The translations under genes were made by a program, and so were the position numbers. From an uncultured Spirochaetales bacterium (GTDB lineage Bacteria; Spirochaetota; Spirochaetia; Sphaerochaetales; Sphaerochaetaceae): DNA of 64,000 nt. Below the pieces are notes generated by a model. It saw only the letters and a program-made list of their open reading frames with translations. It was not told where the DNA came from and ran no database searches. The DNA is taken from positions 62,001-126,000 of the forward strand of contig CALXYO010000004.1 of the NCBI GenBank assembly GCA_944393005.1. The letters run 5' to 3'. Of this stretch, positions 35,634 to 44,473 are shown piece after piece. Position 1 is the first letter of the stretch. Every line of letters starts with the position of its first letter.

Positions 35634-36467
35634 TCAGCCTTTGAGGCCGCTGGATGCAATACCTTCAACGAAGAAGCGCTGGAAGGCAAGGAAGACGACA
35701 AGAACTGGAATGATGGCAAGAACACTGGTTGCCATGATCAGTCCGTACTCAGTTGAGTAGATGCCTGTGAACATCTGGATACCGAGCTGGATTGTCTTGT
35801 TTCTGTCGCTGTTGAAGTAGATCATCGGTCCCATGTAGTCGTTCCATACAGTGACGAAACTCATGATGATAAGTGTCGCCATTGCCGGCTTTGTAAGCGG
35901 GAGGACGATTCTTGCGAATGTTCCGTATTCAGAAAGTCCGTCTATTCTTGCAGCTTCAAGCAGTTCATCAGGAATGGAGATGTAGAACTGTCTGAGAAGG
36001 AACACGCCGAAAGCTGTGAAGCTCTGGAGCAGGATGATCGCAAGATGTGTGTCGATCAGGTGCATCTTCTGCATCATGATGTACTGAGGCAGCATGTATA
36101 CCTGCCATGGAATTGCGATTGTCGCAATATAGGCAAGGAAGAGAGCATTACGTCCCGGGAATTTGCATTTTGAGAATCCGTAGGCCGCGAATGATGATGT
36201 TGCCAGCTGTATCAGTGTGATGATTATCGACAGCTTGAATGAGTTGAAAGTATATGTTGCCAGATTGATCTTCTGCCAGATTGTGACATAGTTCTCCCAG
36301 TGGAAAGTCTCAGGAATCCACTTGATTGGGAAGGTGAAGACTTCAGTGGAAAGCTTGAATGAGGCTGAGAGCATCCATACAAGCGGAAGCAGTGTCACGA
36401 CAGTCAGCACGATAAGAAGGACATAGATCAGAACTGTTTTTACAGGATTTCTTTTTTCAATCATCAT
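35634..36467 (-). CDS. Sugar ABC transporter permease, MalG-like, module 2
   Basis: A 277-residue inner-membrane permease. Six hydrophobic helices, LLPLVWMLSASFKLSTEVF near the N terminus, the EAA loop EAARIDGLSEYGTFARIVLP near 178-198, and the end FVEGIASSGLKG are all shared with the module 1 counterpart. It is last of three genes; the upstream MalF-like gene ends 14 bases before it. Transport direction is import, with the binding protein at 37475-38740 delivering the sugar. No ATPase gene accompanies it. Confidence 0.94.
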   Translation of the reverse strand: MMIEKRNPVKTVLIYVLLIVLTVVTLLPLVWMLSASFKLSTEVFTFPIKWIPETFHWENYVTIWQKINLATYTFNSFKLSIIITLIQLATSSFAAYGFSKCKFPGRNALFLAYIATIAIPWQVYMLPQYIMMQKMHLIDTHLAIILLQSFTAFGVFLLRQFYISIPDELLEAARIDGLSEYGTFARIVLPLTKPAMATLIIMSFVTVWNDYMGPMIYFNSDRNKTIQLGIQMFTGIYSTEYGLIMATSVLAIIPVLVVFLAFQRFFVEGIASSGLKG

Positions 36468-36481
36468 ATGACGTGTCCTCC

Positions 36482-37393
36482 TTATAGATAATCAGTGAAT
36501 TTCTTCTCACCGCGGAACTGGACGATTGTCACAGCGAGAACGATGATGAAGAGGATAATTGATGCTGCTGCTGACTTTCCGTAATCCCAGTAGACGAATG
36601 TCTGGTTGTAGATGTAGTTTGACAGCAGTGTCGTGCTTGTTCCCGGTCCGCCCTGGGTGAGTGCGTAGATCAGGTCGAAGCTCTTGAAGCTGTTGATCGT
36701 AAGCATGATGAATACGAAGAATGTGCTCGGTGTCAGCATCGGCAGTGTTATTTTCATGAAACGCTGCCATCCGGTTGCTCCGTCAAGGGTTGCCGCCTCG
36801 TAGAGCTGTGCGGGAATATCCTGCAGGCCTGCAAGGTAGATTAGCATGTAGTAGCCCATGAACTTCCATATTGCAACTATGATCACACCGTAAATTGCCC
36901 AGTCTGTCGATGCGAACCATCCCGGCGGATTTGAAATTCCGATTGACCTGAGGAGATGGTTGATCGGACCGTTGTTTGCCTCAAAGAGCTGCTTCCAGAC
37001 AGCACCGATTGCAATCATTGATGCGACATAGGGGAAGAAGATGGCGGCTCTGAAAGCGTCCCTTCCTTTTATTTTCTTGTTAAGTGCGCATGCAAGCCCG
37101 AGGGAGGCGAGCAGGGTGAGCACGACAGTACATACAACATACAGAAGTGTGAGCCAGAATGAGGACTTGAACACACGGTCACGGAATATAGACTTGAAAT
37201 TAGCCAGTCCCGCAAAGGTCATTGCATTGAAACCGTCCCAGTCCATCACTGAAAGCACAAGTGTGAAGAGAACAGGGAAGAGGATGAAAATCGCGAAGCC
37301 TATGAAGTTCGGCGCAATGAAGGAATAGCCGATCAAGGCATTTTTTCTTTTAAGGGAAGAGGCTTTTTTTTCGGCAATGGTCTTTTCTGCCAT
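36482..37393 (-). CDS. Sugar ABC transporter permease, MalF-like, module 2
   Basis: A 303-residue permease of the MalF/UgpA type. The first membrane segment is GYSFIAPNFIGFAIFILFPV, near-identical in pattern to module 1. The EAA loop is EAATLDGATGWQRFMKITLP near 213-233. Between it and the binding-protein gene lies a hairpin with a T-run, so read-through levels set permease amounts. The ATG is preceded by AGGAGG. It pairs with the MalG-like product to form the channel. Confidence 0.94.
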   Translation of the reverse strand: MAEKTIAEKKASSLKRKNALIGYSFIAPNFIGFAIFILFPVLFTLVLSVMDWDGFNAMTFAGLANFKSIFRDRVFKSSFWLTLLYVVCTVVLTLLASLGLACALNKKIKGRDAFRAAIFFPYVASMIAIGAVWKQLFEANNGPINHLLRSIGISNPPGWFASTDWAIYGVIIVAIWKFMGYYMLIYLAGLQDIPAQLYEAATLDGATGWQRFMKITLPMLTPSTFFVFIMLTINSFKSFDLIYALTQGGPGTSTTLLSNYIYNQTFVYWDYGKSAAASIILFIIVLAVTIVQFRGEKKFTDYL

Positions 37394-37429
37394 TTTTTCC
37401 TCCTTTAAGTAGTTTTCTTTCAGGGAAAA

Positions 37430-37454
37430 AAGGGCTGCATTTTCAGCAGCCCTT
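37430..37454 (-). terminator. Stem-loop between binding-protein and permease genes, module 2
   Basis: AAGGGCTGC / GCAGCCCTT with a 7-base loop. On the minus strand it is followed by TTTTCCC. It takes the same place as the stem-loop in module 1 and probably causes partial termination. Confidence 0.8.
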
Positions 37455-37474
37455 CAACATTTTGGATCTTGTTG

Positions 37475-38740
37475 TCAGTTAGCCATGATCTCAGCGTAGT
37501 TTCTGTTCATGTTGGCGATTCCTTCATCAACAGTTTCTTCACCGAGGAGGATGAGCTGGTGCTCTGCAAGGAGCATCTGGTCAATCTCTGTGACCTTGTC
37601 CATAGCCGGGCGGTCCGGAGAGATGTGTGTTGCATAAAGTCCGTCGAGGATGTCATCCGGCATTCCGTCAGCTGCAGCATATGCTTCAAGGTATTCTTCG
37701 CCTGAGAGAGCAGGAACCTGTCCGCATTCTGCGAGGATCTGTGCGCCTTCCGGTCCAGCGAGGAATGATACGAATCTCCATGCGGCATCCTTGTTCTTAC
37801 TTGCATTGTTGATACAGATAGGAGTTGTTGCACCAACTGTGTAGCCGTTAGGAACATCTTCAGCATGAGGAATGACTGCCACACCCCAGTTGACAGTGGA
37901 CTCACCTGTTGCGTTTTTCTGGATCATTGTCTGGATGAGCCATGAACCCATGGGAAGCATTGCAACCTGACCGCGTGCGAACACATCTGTGTAACCGATG
38001 CCTGAACCCTGGATTGTGCCGTAGTCCATACATGAACCAGCTTCCTGCATTCTGAGAACCATCTCATAGTATGGCTTGAAGAATGAGTATTCGCCTGACA
38101 TGATTGTGTGCTTGCCGTCCTGGACACCCCAGTTCTGGACACATGCGTTCCATGAATGGAAGTGAGCGCCGTAGATCTTGTTTGCACCTTCTCCGCTTGT
38201 GAGCTGGAGTGCGAGATCCTCAAACTCTGTCCATGTCATGTCGTTGTCTGGATATGGAACACCGGCTGCGTCAAAGATGTCCTTGTTGTAGAAGAGAACA
38301 TACTGGTCAGTTCTCACCGGCATGCCGTATACCTTGCCGTCGAAGATGAAGTTGGCATCTGTGCCGTTGTAGTCGGCCATGTCGATTCCTGATGCTTCAA
38401 TATAAGGTGTGAGGTCTGTGAGCTGTCCTCTGTCGTAGAAGGTCTTTGTCTTGTCAGCTTCCTTCACGAAGAACATATCGACATCTGAACCGCCGTTGAG
38501 CTGTGTGTTGAGCTTTGTGATATATTCTGTGGAAGGTGTGTCCTGAAGCTCGATCTTGATATCAGGGTTTGCAGCCTCGAAAGCGGCAATGACCTCATTG
38601 ATGTAATTGTTCTGAGAAACATCCCAGAATGCGAGAGTAAGTGTTGTAACTCCGTCTTCTGATGACTCAGAAGCACCGTTTGCAAAAACGGATGTCATTG
38701 CGATGAGGGCAATGAGAAGTACTGTTAAAGCTTTTTTCAT
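37475..38740 (-). CDS. Sugar ABC transporter substrate-binding protein, module 2
   Basis: A 421-residue periplasmic binding protein. MKKALTVLLIALIAMTSVFA is a signal peptide almost identical to that of the module 1 protein. Mature-part landmarks are LTLAFWDVSQNNYINEVIAA, VPYPDNDMTWTEF, YGAHFHSWNACVQ and MLPMGSWLIQ. It is clearly a paralogue of the protein at 24711-25994, but the regions that would contact sugar differ, so a different oligosaccharide is likely. AAGGAG stands ten bases before the ATG at 38740; the longer frame is rejected because the signal peptide starts there. It is first of a three-gene operon. Confidence 0.93.
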   Translation of the reverse strand: MKKALTVLLIALIAMTSVFANGASESSEDGVTTLTLAFWDVSQNNYINEVIAAFEAANPDIKIELQDTPSTEYITKLNTQLNGGSDVDMFFVKEADKTKTFYDRGQLTDLTPYIEASGIDMADYNGTDANFIFDGKVYGMPVRTDQYVLFYNKDIFDAAGVPYPDNDMTWTEFEDLALQLTSGEGANKIYGAHFHSWNACVQNWGVQDGKHTIMSGEYSFFKPYYEMVLRMQEAGSCMDYGTIQGSGIGYTDVFARGQVAMLPMGSWLIQTMIQKNATGESTVNWGVAVIPHAEDVPNGYTVGATTPICINNASKNKDAAWRFVSFLAGPEGAQILAECGQVPALSGEEYLEAYAAADGMPDDILDGLYATHISPDRPAMDKVTEIDQMLLAEHQLILLGEETVDEGIANMNRNYAEIMAN

Positions 38741-38856
38741 TTGAGTCTCCTTTTGAAAAGTCTTTTTACTATTCAATTCAAACATGGAAATTTTACGCCC
38801 GGAATGGAAAAATTTGGAAAAAATTGGTAATTTTTTGAACTCATTTTATGAGTGGT

Positions 38857-38898
38857 ATGGTAAAATCTGGCACTGATACATGCAATATTGGTAAAATC
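38857..38898. promoter_or_regulatory. Paired operator boxes of module 2
   Basis: ATGGTAAAATCT (38857-38868) and TTGGTAAAATCT (38888-38899) are 31 bp apart, about three helical turns. They have the same orientation relative to the kinase gene as the module 1 boxes. The proximal box ends just before the -35 region of the kinase promoter. Confidence 0.6.
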
Positions 38899-38903
38899 TT
38901 GTA

Positions 38904-38932
38904 TTCATCAATGGCCCTCTTCCTATTATAAT
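38904..38932 (+). promoter_or_regulatory. Probable promoter of the module 2 kinase operon
   Basis: TATAAT at 38927-38932 has a weak -35 (TTCATC, 38904-38909) at 17 bp. The expected transcription start is at about 38939-38942, i.e. at or beside the ATG at 38942, and no Shine-Dalgarno sequence is present. Confidence 0.5.
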
Positions 38933-38941
38933 ATGCTTTAT

Positions 38942-40642
38942 ATGAGGCAGAGAAAGATACTCAGGACATTCAAGTCAAAGCTTACGGTTGCGATTCTTGC
39001 ATGTTTCTTTTTTGTGAGCATCCCGTCATTCTTCATAATTTTCTCATATATGAATTCTCTTGTATTCGCACAGAATTCAAGAATCAACAGACAGTGGGTG
39101 AGTGCGGCTGTCGAGGATGTGAATGATTCACTCTCTGCCGTGATAGATGCCGTATCGTGGGGCTGTTTCAATGACAGTGTCCTCTCATCAATGAAGCTTA
39201 CGGCTCCGCTTTCAAGTTCACAGACGCTTTCCATCCTTGAAACACAGAAGATCGCTGCCGCATATATGACCGCATCTCCTGCATGGGATGATCTGAACAA
39301 GATCATTTTCTTCAACAGGGAAGGAGTCTTCTTTGAATATACGAAGAACCGTTACGGTGCGCTTGAGGATTACGAGCTTCTCATTGACCGAATGGATAAT
39401 TCCGGCATCTCCTTCTCTCCCGGAAGCTATGTCGCCCTTTCAATCGGAACGACGCTCAACAGCCCGTATGAGGATGCCCTTCTTGCATACGGGAGGATGG
39501 ACAGTGCCGATGCATATATATATGCGGAACTTGACATGAGCATTTTCGATCCTGTCTTCACTGATGCCAGCGTCGACAATGTCTATCTGAGGGATCTTGT
39601 GACAGGAAAGACCTATCCCTCTGCCATTGATGAGAGGATGCTGGATTCCTCACAGTATCTTGAGGAAAGCTTCTCACTTCTCATACCTGATGTGGAAGTT
39701 GTCTATTTCGAGGACAGGAACCCGATGACGGTGAGCTCAGTCTACGGGCTTTCCATGTTCATAATCCTTCTTGCCGGCAGCACTCTTCTTGTGCTGGTTG
39801 TCTCGTTCATAACCTCAAAGTATCTGACACGTTCAACGACAAGGCTTGTGCGCTACATGAAGGATCTTGCTGAAAATGAGGATTACGGAAGCGTGGATCC
39901 CTCAATAGAGGAGGGCGATGACGAGATTGCCAATATAGGAAAGAGCGTGAATGCCATGTCTCTTTCAATAGCACACCTTCTTGAAAGCAATGAGAAACTT
40001 TATGATGAGAAAAGGGAAACTGAGCTTTCAATGCTGCAGATGCAGGTCAATCCCCACTTCCTTTACAATACGCTTGAGACGATACATTATCTGGCACAGC
40101 TGCAGAAAGCTGACGGAATCGCCAGCATGAGTCGCGGCCTGTCGCATCTGCTGAAGAACATTGCGAAGGGCAATGCGGAGAGAATCCCGCTCAGGGATGA
40201 AATCGGACTCGTGAAGGAGTACGATGAGATACAGCAGGTCCGCTATATGGGAATGTATGAGATTGTCTATGACATTCCAGATGAGCTTTATGATTATAAA
40301 ATACAGAAGTTCACGCTTCAGCCCCTTGTGGAGAATGCCATATTCCACGGTATCGAGCCCAGCGGCAAATGCGGCACGATAACAGTGAGCGCCCGCAGGG
40401 ATGACACTTTCCTCTATGTCGAGGTCCTTGATGACGGAGTGGGCATGAATGATGAGGAGATTTCACATGTGTTTGATGAGAAAGTGCATTTCAAGGGCAA
40501 CATGACCGGAGTGGGGATACGCAATATAAGGGAGCGCATAAAGCTCTATTACGGAGATGAGTGTGATCTGACTTATGAATCGGAAAAGGGCGTATACACG
40601 AAAGCCGTGGTCCGTATATTCCTTGAAAAGGAGGGGCAGTAA
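38942..40642 (+). CDS. Sensor histidine kinase (YesM/LytS-like), module 2
   Basis: A 566-residue membrane kinase with a transmembrane helix at about residues 14-36, a 230-residue extracytoplasmic sensor, a second helix near 265-290, and a HAMP domain. Phospho-acceptor His372 is in QVNPHFLYNTLET. The ATPase domain has VENAIFHGI and DDGVGMND. It is a paralogue of the kinase at 22782-24518. Three in-frame ATGs compete (38888, 38933, 38942); 38942 is preferred because the -10 TATAAT ends at 38932, which would exclude the others from the transcript. The stop overlaps the regulator start by one base (TAATG). Confidence 0.9.
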   Translation: MRQRKILRTFKSKLTVAILACFFFVSIPSFFIIFSYMNSLVFAQNSRINRQWVSAAVEDVNDSLSAVIDAVSWGCFNDSVLSSMKLTAPLSSSQTLSILETQKIAAAYMTASPAWDDLNKIIFFNREGVFFEYTKNRYGALEDYELLIDRMDNSGISFSPGSYVALSIGTTLNSPYEDALLAYGRMDSADAYIYAELDMSIFDPVFTDASVDNVYLRDLVTGKTYPSAIDERMLDSSQYLEESFSLLIPDVEVVYFEDRNPMTVSSVYGLSMFIILLAGSTLLVLVVSFITSKYLTRSTTRLVRYMKDLAENEDYGSVDPSIEEGDDEIANIGKSVNAMSLSIAHLLESNEKLYDEKRETELSMLQMQVNPHFLYNTLETIHYLAQLQKADGIASMSRGLSHLLKNIAKGNAERIPLRDEIGLVKEYDEIQQVRYMGMYEIVYDIPDELYDYKIQKFTLQPLVENAIFHGIEPSGKCGTITVSARRDDTFLYVEVLDDGVGMNDEEISHVFDEKVHFKGNMTGVGIRNIRERIKLYYGDECDLTYESEKGVYTKAVVRIFLEKEGQ

Positions 40643-42216
40643 TGTACAAAGTCATGGTTGTGGATGACGAGCCCATTATTCTCTCCGGTATAACACATCT
40701 GCTTCACTGGCAGGATATCGGGTGCGAAATAGAAGGCGCGTACAGAAACGGAAAAGATGCCTACGTCGCTCTTTCCGCATCTCCCGCCGATATAATAATC
40801 ACTGACATCAAGATGCCTGTCATGGATGGTCTTGAACTGCTGAGGAAGTGCAGCACCGACTATCCCGATATTGTTTTCATAATCCTTACCAGCCTAGAGG
40901 AGTTCCGGCTCGTGAAGGAAGCCATCCGCTACAATGTGTGCGAGTATCTTGTGAAGACAGAACTTGACGAGAGCCTGTTGAGGAATGCGGTCCTCAAGGC
41001 TGAAGCGGAGGTGGAGAGGCGCAATCTCCTCAGAGGCAGGGAAGATGGGAGCGAGGCGGACAGCAGCCGTGCTGCGGAGCTGATCTCCAATCTGCTTGTA
41101 GTACGCGACATCCCTCCTGGCATGAGGGCGAAACTCAACAGGGAGGGGATGTGCTCATCATTCGCCTTCATCGCGTTCATGCTGGAATATCCTGAGGAAA
41201 GTGATGATGTCACCTGGTATGCGGAGGACTATGAGCGGCTTTATGAGTGGGAAGCCGATATCATAAGGAAGATACTTCCCTCAATCTATCCGTCAGACAT
41301 CCTTGTGGCAAGCAGAAGCGGAGAGGCAAGCCGCATAGTCTATTATGTGCATGATGTGGATGCTGCGTCGCTGCGTGCTCTCAACAACAGGCTTGAAGAC
41401 AGAGTCAGGAAAGCTTCCCAGCTTGTGACGAAAGTGGGAATAACCCTTGTCTCGTCAGCTGTGTACAGCGGCTCTGAGAACCTCGGCAGTGCCCGTGATG
41501 ATATAGAGAGTGCCTGCACTGCATTCTATCTTGATAAAAGCGACCCGTCGGTGTCAGGTCTTGAGCTTGACTCCGTGTACAGCAAGATCGAAGCGGTTAT
41601 AAGGGAGAAGGACATAGCCGGTCTGGAAGCCTCCTTCCGTCTGATCAGCAGCAACATATCATTCACGGATCACAGCCTCTGGCAGCTTATGTTCACTCTC
41701 TCCGCACTTCGCTCTGCGGTATGGGCGGGCGTGTGCGCGCTGGGAATACATAACCAGCAGTGGCTTGATGACACCTTTTCCCTCGTTCCCTATATAAGCC
41801 GCAGGAGCATGGCCCTTGCTGTCATCGATGATATAAAGACAAGCATTGAAAGCGAGCTGTTCCGGCTTTCCGCATCCTCTTCATCACCTGTCATAGACAA
41901 GGCGAGGGAATATGTCATCTCGCATATCGATGAGAGGATCTCGCTTTCCGATGTTGCATCCTACGCCGGTGTGTCTGAAGGCTATATGTCCAAAAGCTTC
42001 AAGAAGGTGATGGGTAAAAGCCTTGTGGATTACATAAACACGATGAAGGTCGACAAGGCCAAGGAGATCATAAAGACCTCCGGCTATACAAGAATAAACG
42101 AGATAGCACTCTCACTGGGCTTTGACAATATCTACTACTTCTCGAAGGTCTTCAGGAAGATCACAGGCCAGAGCCCTAGTGAATACATAAAGGAGTGCCA
42201 GAGGGAAGGTGTCTAG
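40642..42216 (+). CDS. AraC-type response regulator (YesN-like), module 2
   Basis: A 524-residue regulator with a receiver domain (DDE at 8-10, phospho-acceptor Asp55 in IITDIKMP, Thr83, Lys105), a long linker, and a C-terminal pair of AraC helix-turn-helix units (LSDVASYAGVSEGYMSKSF and INEIALSLGFDNIYYFSKVF). It is co-translated with the kinase. Likely targets are the boxes between the kinase and transporter operons and perhaps the sulfatase promoter. The gene ends by overlapping the convergent fucosidase gene by four bases. Confidence 0.93.
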   Translation: MYKVMVVDDEPIILSGITHLLHWQDIGCEIEGAYRNGKDAYVALSASPADIIITDIKMPVMDGLELLRKCSTDYPDIVFIILTSLEEFRLVKEAIRYNVCEYLVKTELDESLLRNAVLKAEAEVERRNLLRGREDGSEADSSRAAELISNLLVVRDIPPGMRAKLNREGMCSSFAFIAFMLEYPEESDDVTWYAEDYERLYEWEADIIRKILPSIYPSDILVASRSGEASRIVYYVHDVDAASLRALNNRLEDRVRKASQLVTKVGITLVSSAVYSGSENLGSARDDIESACTAFYLDKSDPSVSGLELDSVYSKIEAVIREKDIAGLEASFRLISSNISFTDHSLWQLMFTLSALRSAVWAGVCALGIHNQQWLDDTFSLVPYISRRSMALAVIDDIKTSIESELFRLSASSSSPVIDKAREYVISHIDERISLSDVASYAGVSEGYMSKSFKKVMGKSLVDYINTMKVDKAKEIIKTSGYTRINEIALSLGFDNIYYFSKVFRKITGQSPSEYIKECQREGV

Positions 42217-43520
42217 TCCGACACCTCCACTTTAAGTACGTAGTCCACAGGATCCGGCAGCACTGGATCCTCTCCCAGATCCGCGAAAACGACATCAGGG
42301 TAGTCAGAGTAATTGAAGTGTGTGACGATATGTACTTCATGTCCGCTTTCCAGCACCCTTATGCGGCGTATCCTGTTCCTGTCAATTCCCTGTATCGGAA
42401 GGGCTCCTACAGCATTTTCAAAAACATGAAAATAATAGTAGTTCCCTTTTCTTGTCACACGGCCGAAGTCCGGCTTGTCTATTCCGGCGTTGCCGCAGCC
42501 GTATATGCTCTCTCCGTTCTTCTTCATCCAGCCTGCGATGTATTTCAGGATGGCGACTTCCTCCTGCGGGATGTTACCGTATGCATCAGGTCCTATGTTC
42601 AGTATCATGTTGCCGCCTTTTGAGACGCATTCCACAAGCTTGTGGATGAGCATAGCAGGAGTCTTGAAGTATCTGTCTCCTGCAAAGTATCCCCAGTGGC
42701 GGTTCATCGTTATGCAGGACTCCCACAGTACGGGATTGCCCAGCTCGTCCTTTATTCCCTGGGGCGGAACGATCTGCTCCGGTGTCACATAATCGCCGTG
42801 ATATGGCAGCGGATTCTTTGTCACAAGAGAGCCGAAACCTCTTCCTCCGGCTTCAAGACGGTTGTTTATTATGATGCCGGGCTGAAGATCCCTGACCATC
42901 GTCACGAGCTTGGTAGCCTTCCATTTCTCACCTCTCATGCCATCGTATGAGTAGTCGAAGAAAAGCAGGTCGATCTTGCCGTAGTTCGTCATGAGCTCTC
43001 TCACCTGTGAGTGCATGTAGTCAAGATAACGGTCAAAGTCCCTCTTCTCATTTGTCTCACTACTGTTGTTCCTCATCGGATGGATCTCATCTCCGTAATG
43101 GGGATAGTCGGGATGTCTCCAGTCGATTATAGAGTAGTAGATGCCGACCTTGAGACCTTCCGCCCTCACGGCGTCCGTGAATTCCCTAACGAAATCGCGG
43201 TGGCATGGTGCGTTCATTGAATTGAAGTCGGTGTATTTCGTGTCGAAGAGGCAGAAACCGTCATGGTGCTTCGCCGTGAAGACCACATATTTCATTCCGG
43301 CTTCTTTTGCAAGATGGACCCACTCTCTGATATCGCAGTCCTTTGCGGTGAATTCATCCATGTATTTATCATATTCATCTGACGGCATTTCCTCAAAATG
43401 GCGTACCCATTCGCTCCTTGCCGGAATCGCATAAAGACCCCAGTGGATGAACATGCCGAAGCGTGCTTCCTTATACCACTGTATTCTTTTCTCATATTCT
43501 TCCCTGTTGAAGGTGTACAT
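42213..43520 (-). CDS. GH29 alpha-L-fucosidase
   Basis: A 435-residue retaining fucosidase. RFGMFIHWGLYAIPARSEW (20-38) and FTAKHHDGFCLFDT (81-94) are GH29 signatures, and Asp189 in IDLLFFDYSYDG is the likely nucleophile. About 90 C-terminal residues form a beta-sandwich. No signal peptide is seen, so it should act on imported fucosylated sugars. Fucose is common on host mucin and glycoconjugates, which supports a host-glycan diet. It has its own promoter (TATAAT on the minus strand at 43544-43549) and AAAGGAG, and is divergent from an AraC-type regulator that probably controls it. Confidence 0.9.
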   Translation of the reverse strand: MYTFNREEYEKRIQWYKEARFGMFIHWGLYAIPARSEWVRHFEEMPSDEYDKYMDEFTAKDCDIREWVHLAKEAGMKYVVFTAKHHDGFCLFDTKYTDFNSMNAPCHRDFVREFTDAVRAEGLKVGIYYSIIDWRHPDYPHYGDEIHPMRNNSSETNEKRDFDRYLDYMHSQVRELMTNYGKIDLLFFDYSYDGMRGEKWKATKLVTMVRDLQPGIIINNRLEAGGRGFGSLVTKNPLPYHGDYVTPEQIVPPQGIKDELGNPVLWESCITMNRHWGYFAGDRYFKTPAMLIHKLVECVSKGGNMILNIGPDAYGNIPQEEVAILKYIAGWMKKNGESIYGCGNAGIDKPDFGRVTRKGNYYYFHVFENAVGALPIQGIDRNRIRRIRVLESGHEVHIVTHFNYSDYPDVVFADLGEDPVLPDPVDYVLKVEVSD

Positions 43521-43543
43521 GTCATATGCTCCTTTTGATTTTG

Positions 43544-43582
43544 ATTATAATACTGTATCGGTGCCGTGAAATAGGATATAAT
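43544..43582. promoter_or_regulatory. Divergent -10 elements of the fucosidase and AraC genes
   Basis: A consensus TATAAT occurs on the minus strand at 43544-43549 for the fucosidase and on the plus strand at 43577-43582 for the regulator. The two promoters thus overlap back to back, which would let one bound regulator affect both. Confidence 0.55.
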
Positions 43583-43612
43583 GACCAAAAATAAGGATTA
43601 TTTTCACTTTCT

Positions 43613-44473
43613 ATGAAAAGGCAGGAGTCGAAGGAAACGAAGGAGCGGGGTACAAAAGATTTCCCGCTCGGGTTCTATCGTGTTGATATCTCTCATCCGC
43701 GCTACAATATGCCGTTCCACTGGCATATTGAGCCTGAGCTCATCCGTGTCGTGCAGGGCAGTCTGATCCTGAAGCTTGAGGACAGCACAATCCGGCTTGA
43801 GAAAAACGATCTTGTCTTCATCTCTTCAGGTATACTGCATGGTGCAGTGCCTGCAGACGCGGTATATGAGTGCATTGTCTTTGACAGTGAGATAATAAGG
43901 CACAGAAACTACCTTGATGATGTTTTCATAAGCAGTGTCATGAATCATAAGGTTCAGCCTGACGCGTTTTTCCGCCCGGATGATGAGCTTATGGAAATTG
44001 AGAATGGGCTTTTCTCTGCCGCATCGTGTACAGATGCATGGGCGCCTCTTACGGTGTGTGCGTATCTCAGGCTCTTCTTCGCATACTGTCAGAAAAACAG
44101 GAAATACAGTGAAAATGATTTTGACATGGACAAGGGTTTCACAAGAGCAGGGCAGATGAAGGCTGTTCTTGAATACATAGAGGAACACATAAGCGAAAGA
44201 CTGACACTGGAAGATGTGAGCCGTGTGGCAGGACTCAGCAGCCGGTATTTCTGCCGTTTCTTCAGACAATACACAGGAAGGACGTGTTTCGATTACATGA
44301 ATTTCATGAAAATGGAGAAGGCGGCACTGATGATGAGGGAAGGAAGGTGCACTGTGAGTGAGGCATCCTATGCTGTTGGATTTGAGGATGCCTCATATTT
44401 TACAAGGCTTTTCAGGAAATACATGGGACAGAGCCCGCGCTCATACCGGACGAGTCATGCTCAGAATTCATAG
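43613..44473 (+). CDS. AraC-family regulator with cupin sensor domain
   Basis: A 286-residue one-component regulator. The N-terminal half is a cupin-type sugar-sensing barrel (NMPFHWHIEPELIRVVQGSL, then EKNDLVFISSGILHG). The C-terminal 100 residues hold two helix-turn-helix units (LEDVSRVAGLSSRYFCRFF and VSEASYAVGFEDASYFTRLF) and end in GQSPRSYR. By position it probably responds to fucose or a fucosylated sugar and controls the divergent GH29 gene. The ATG has only a distant AAGGAT site. The stop overlaps the convergent WYL regulator gene by 13 bases. Confidence 0.9.
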   Translation: MKRQESKETKERGTKDFPLGFYRVDISHPRYNMPFHWHIEPELIRVVQGSLILKLEDSTIRLEKNDLVFISSGILHGAVPADAVYECIVFDSEIIRHRNYLDDVFISSVMNHKVQPDAFFRPDDELMEIENGLFSAASCTDAWAPLTVCAYLRLFFAYCQKNRKYSENDFDMDKGFTRAGQMKAVLEYIEEHISERLTLEDVSRVAGLSSRYFCRFFRQYTGRTCFDYMNFMKMEKAALMMREGRCTVSEASYAVGFEDASYFTRLFRKYMGQSPRSYRTSHAQNS

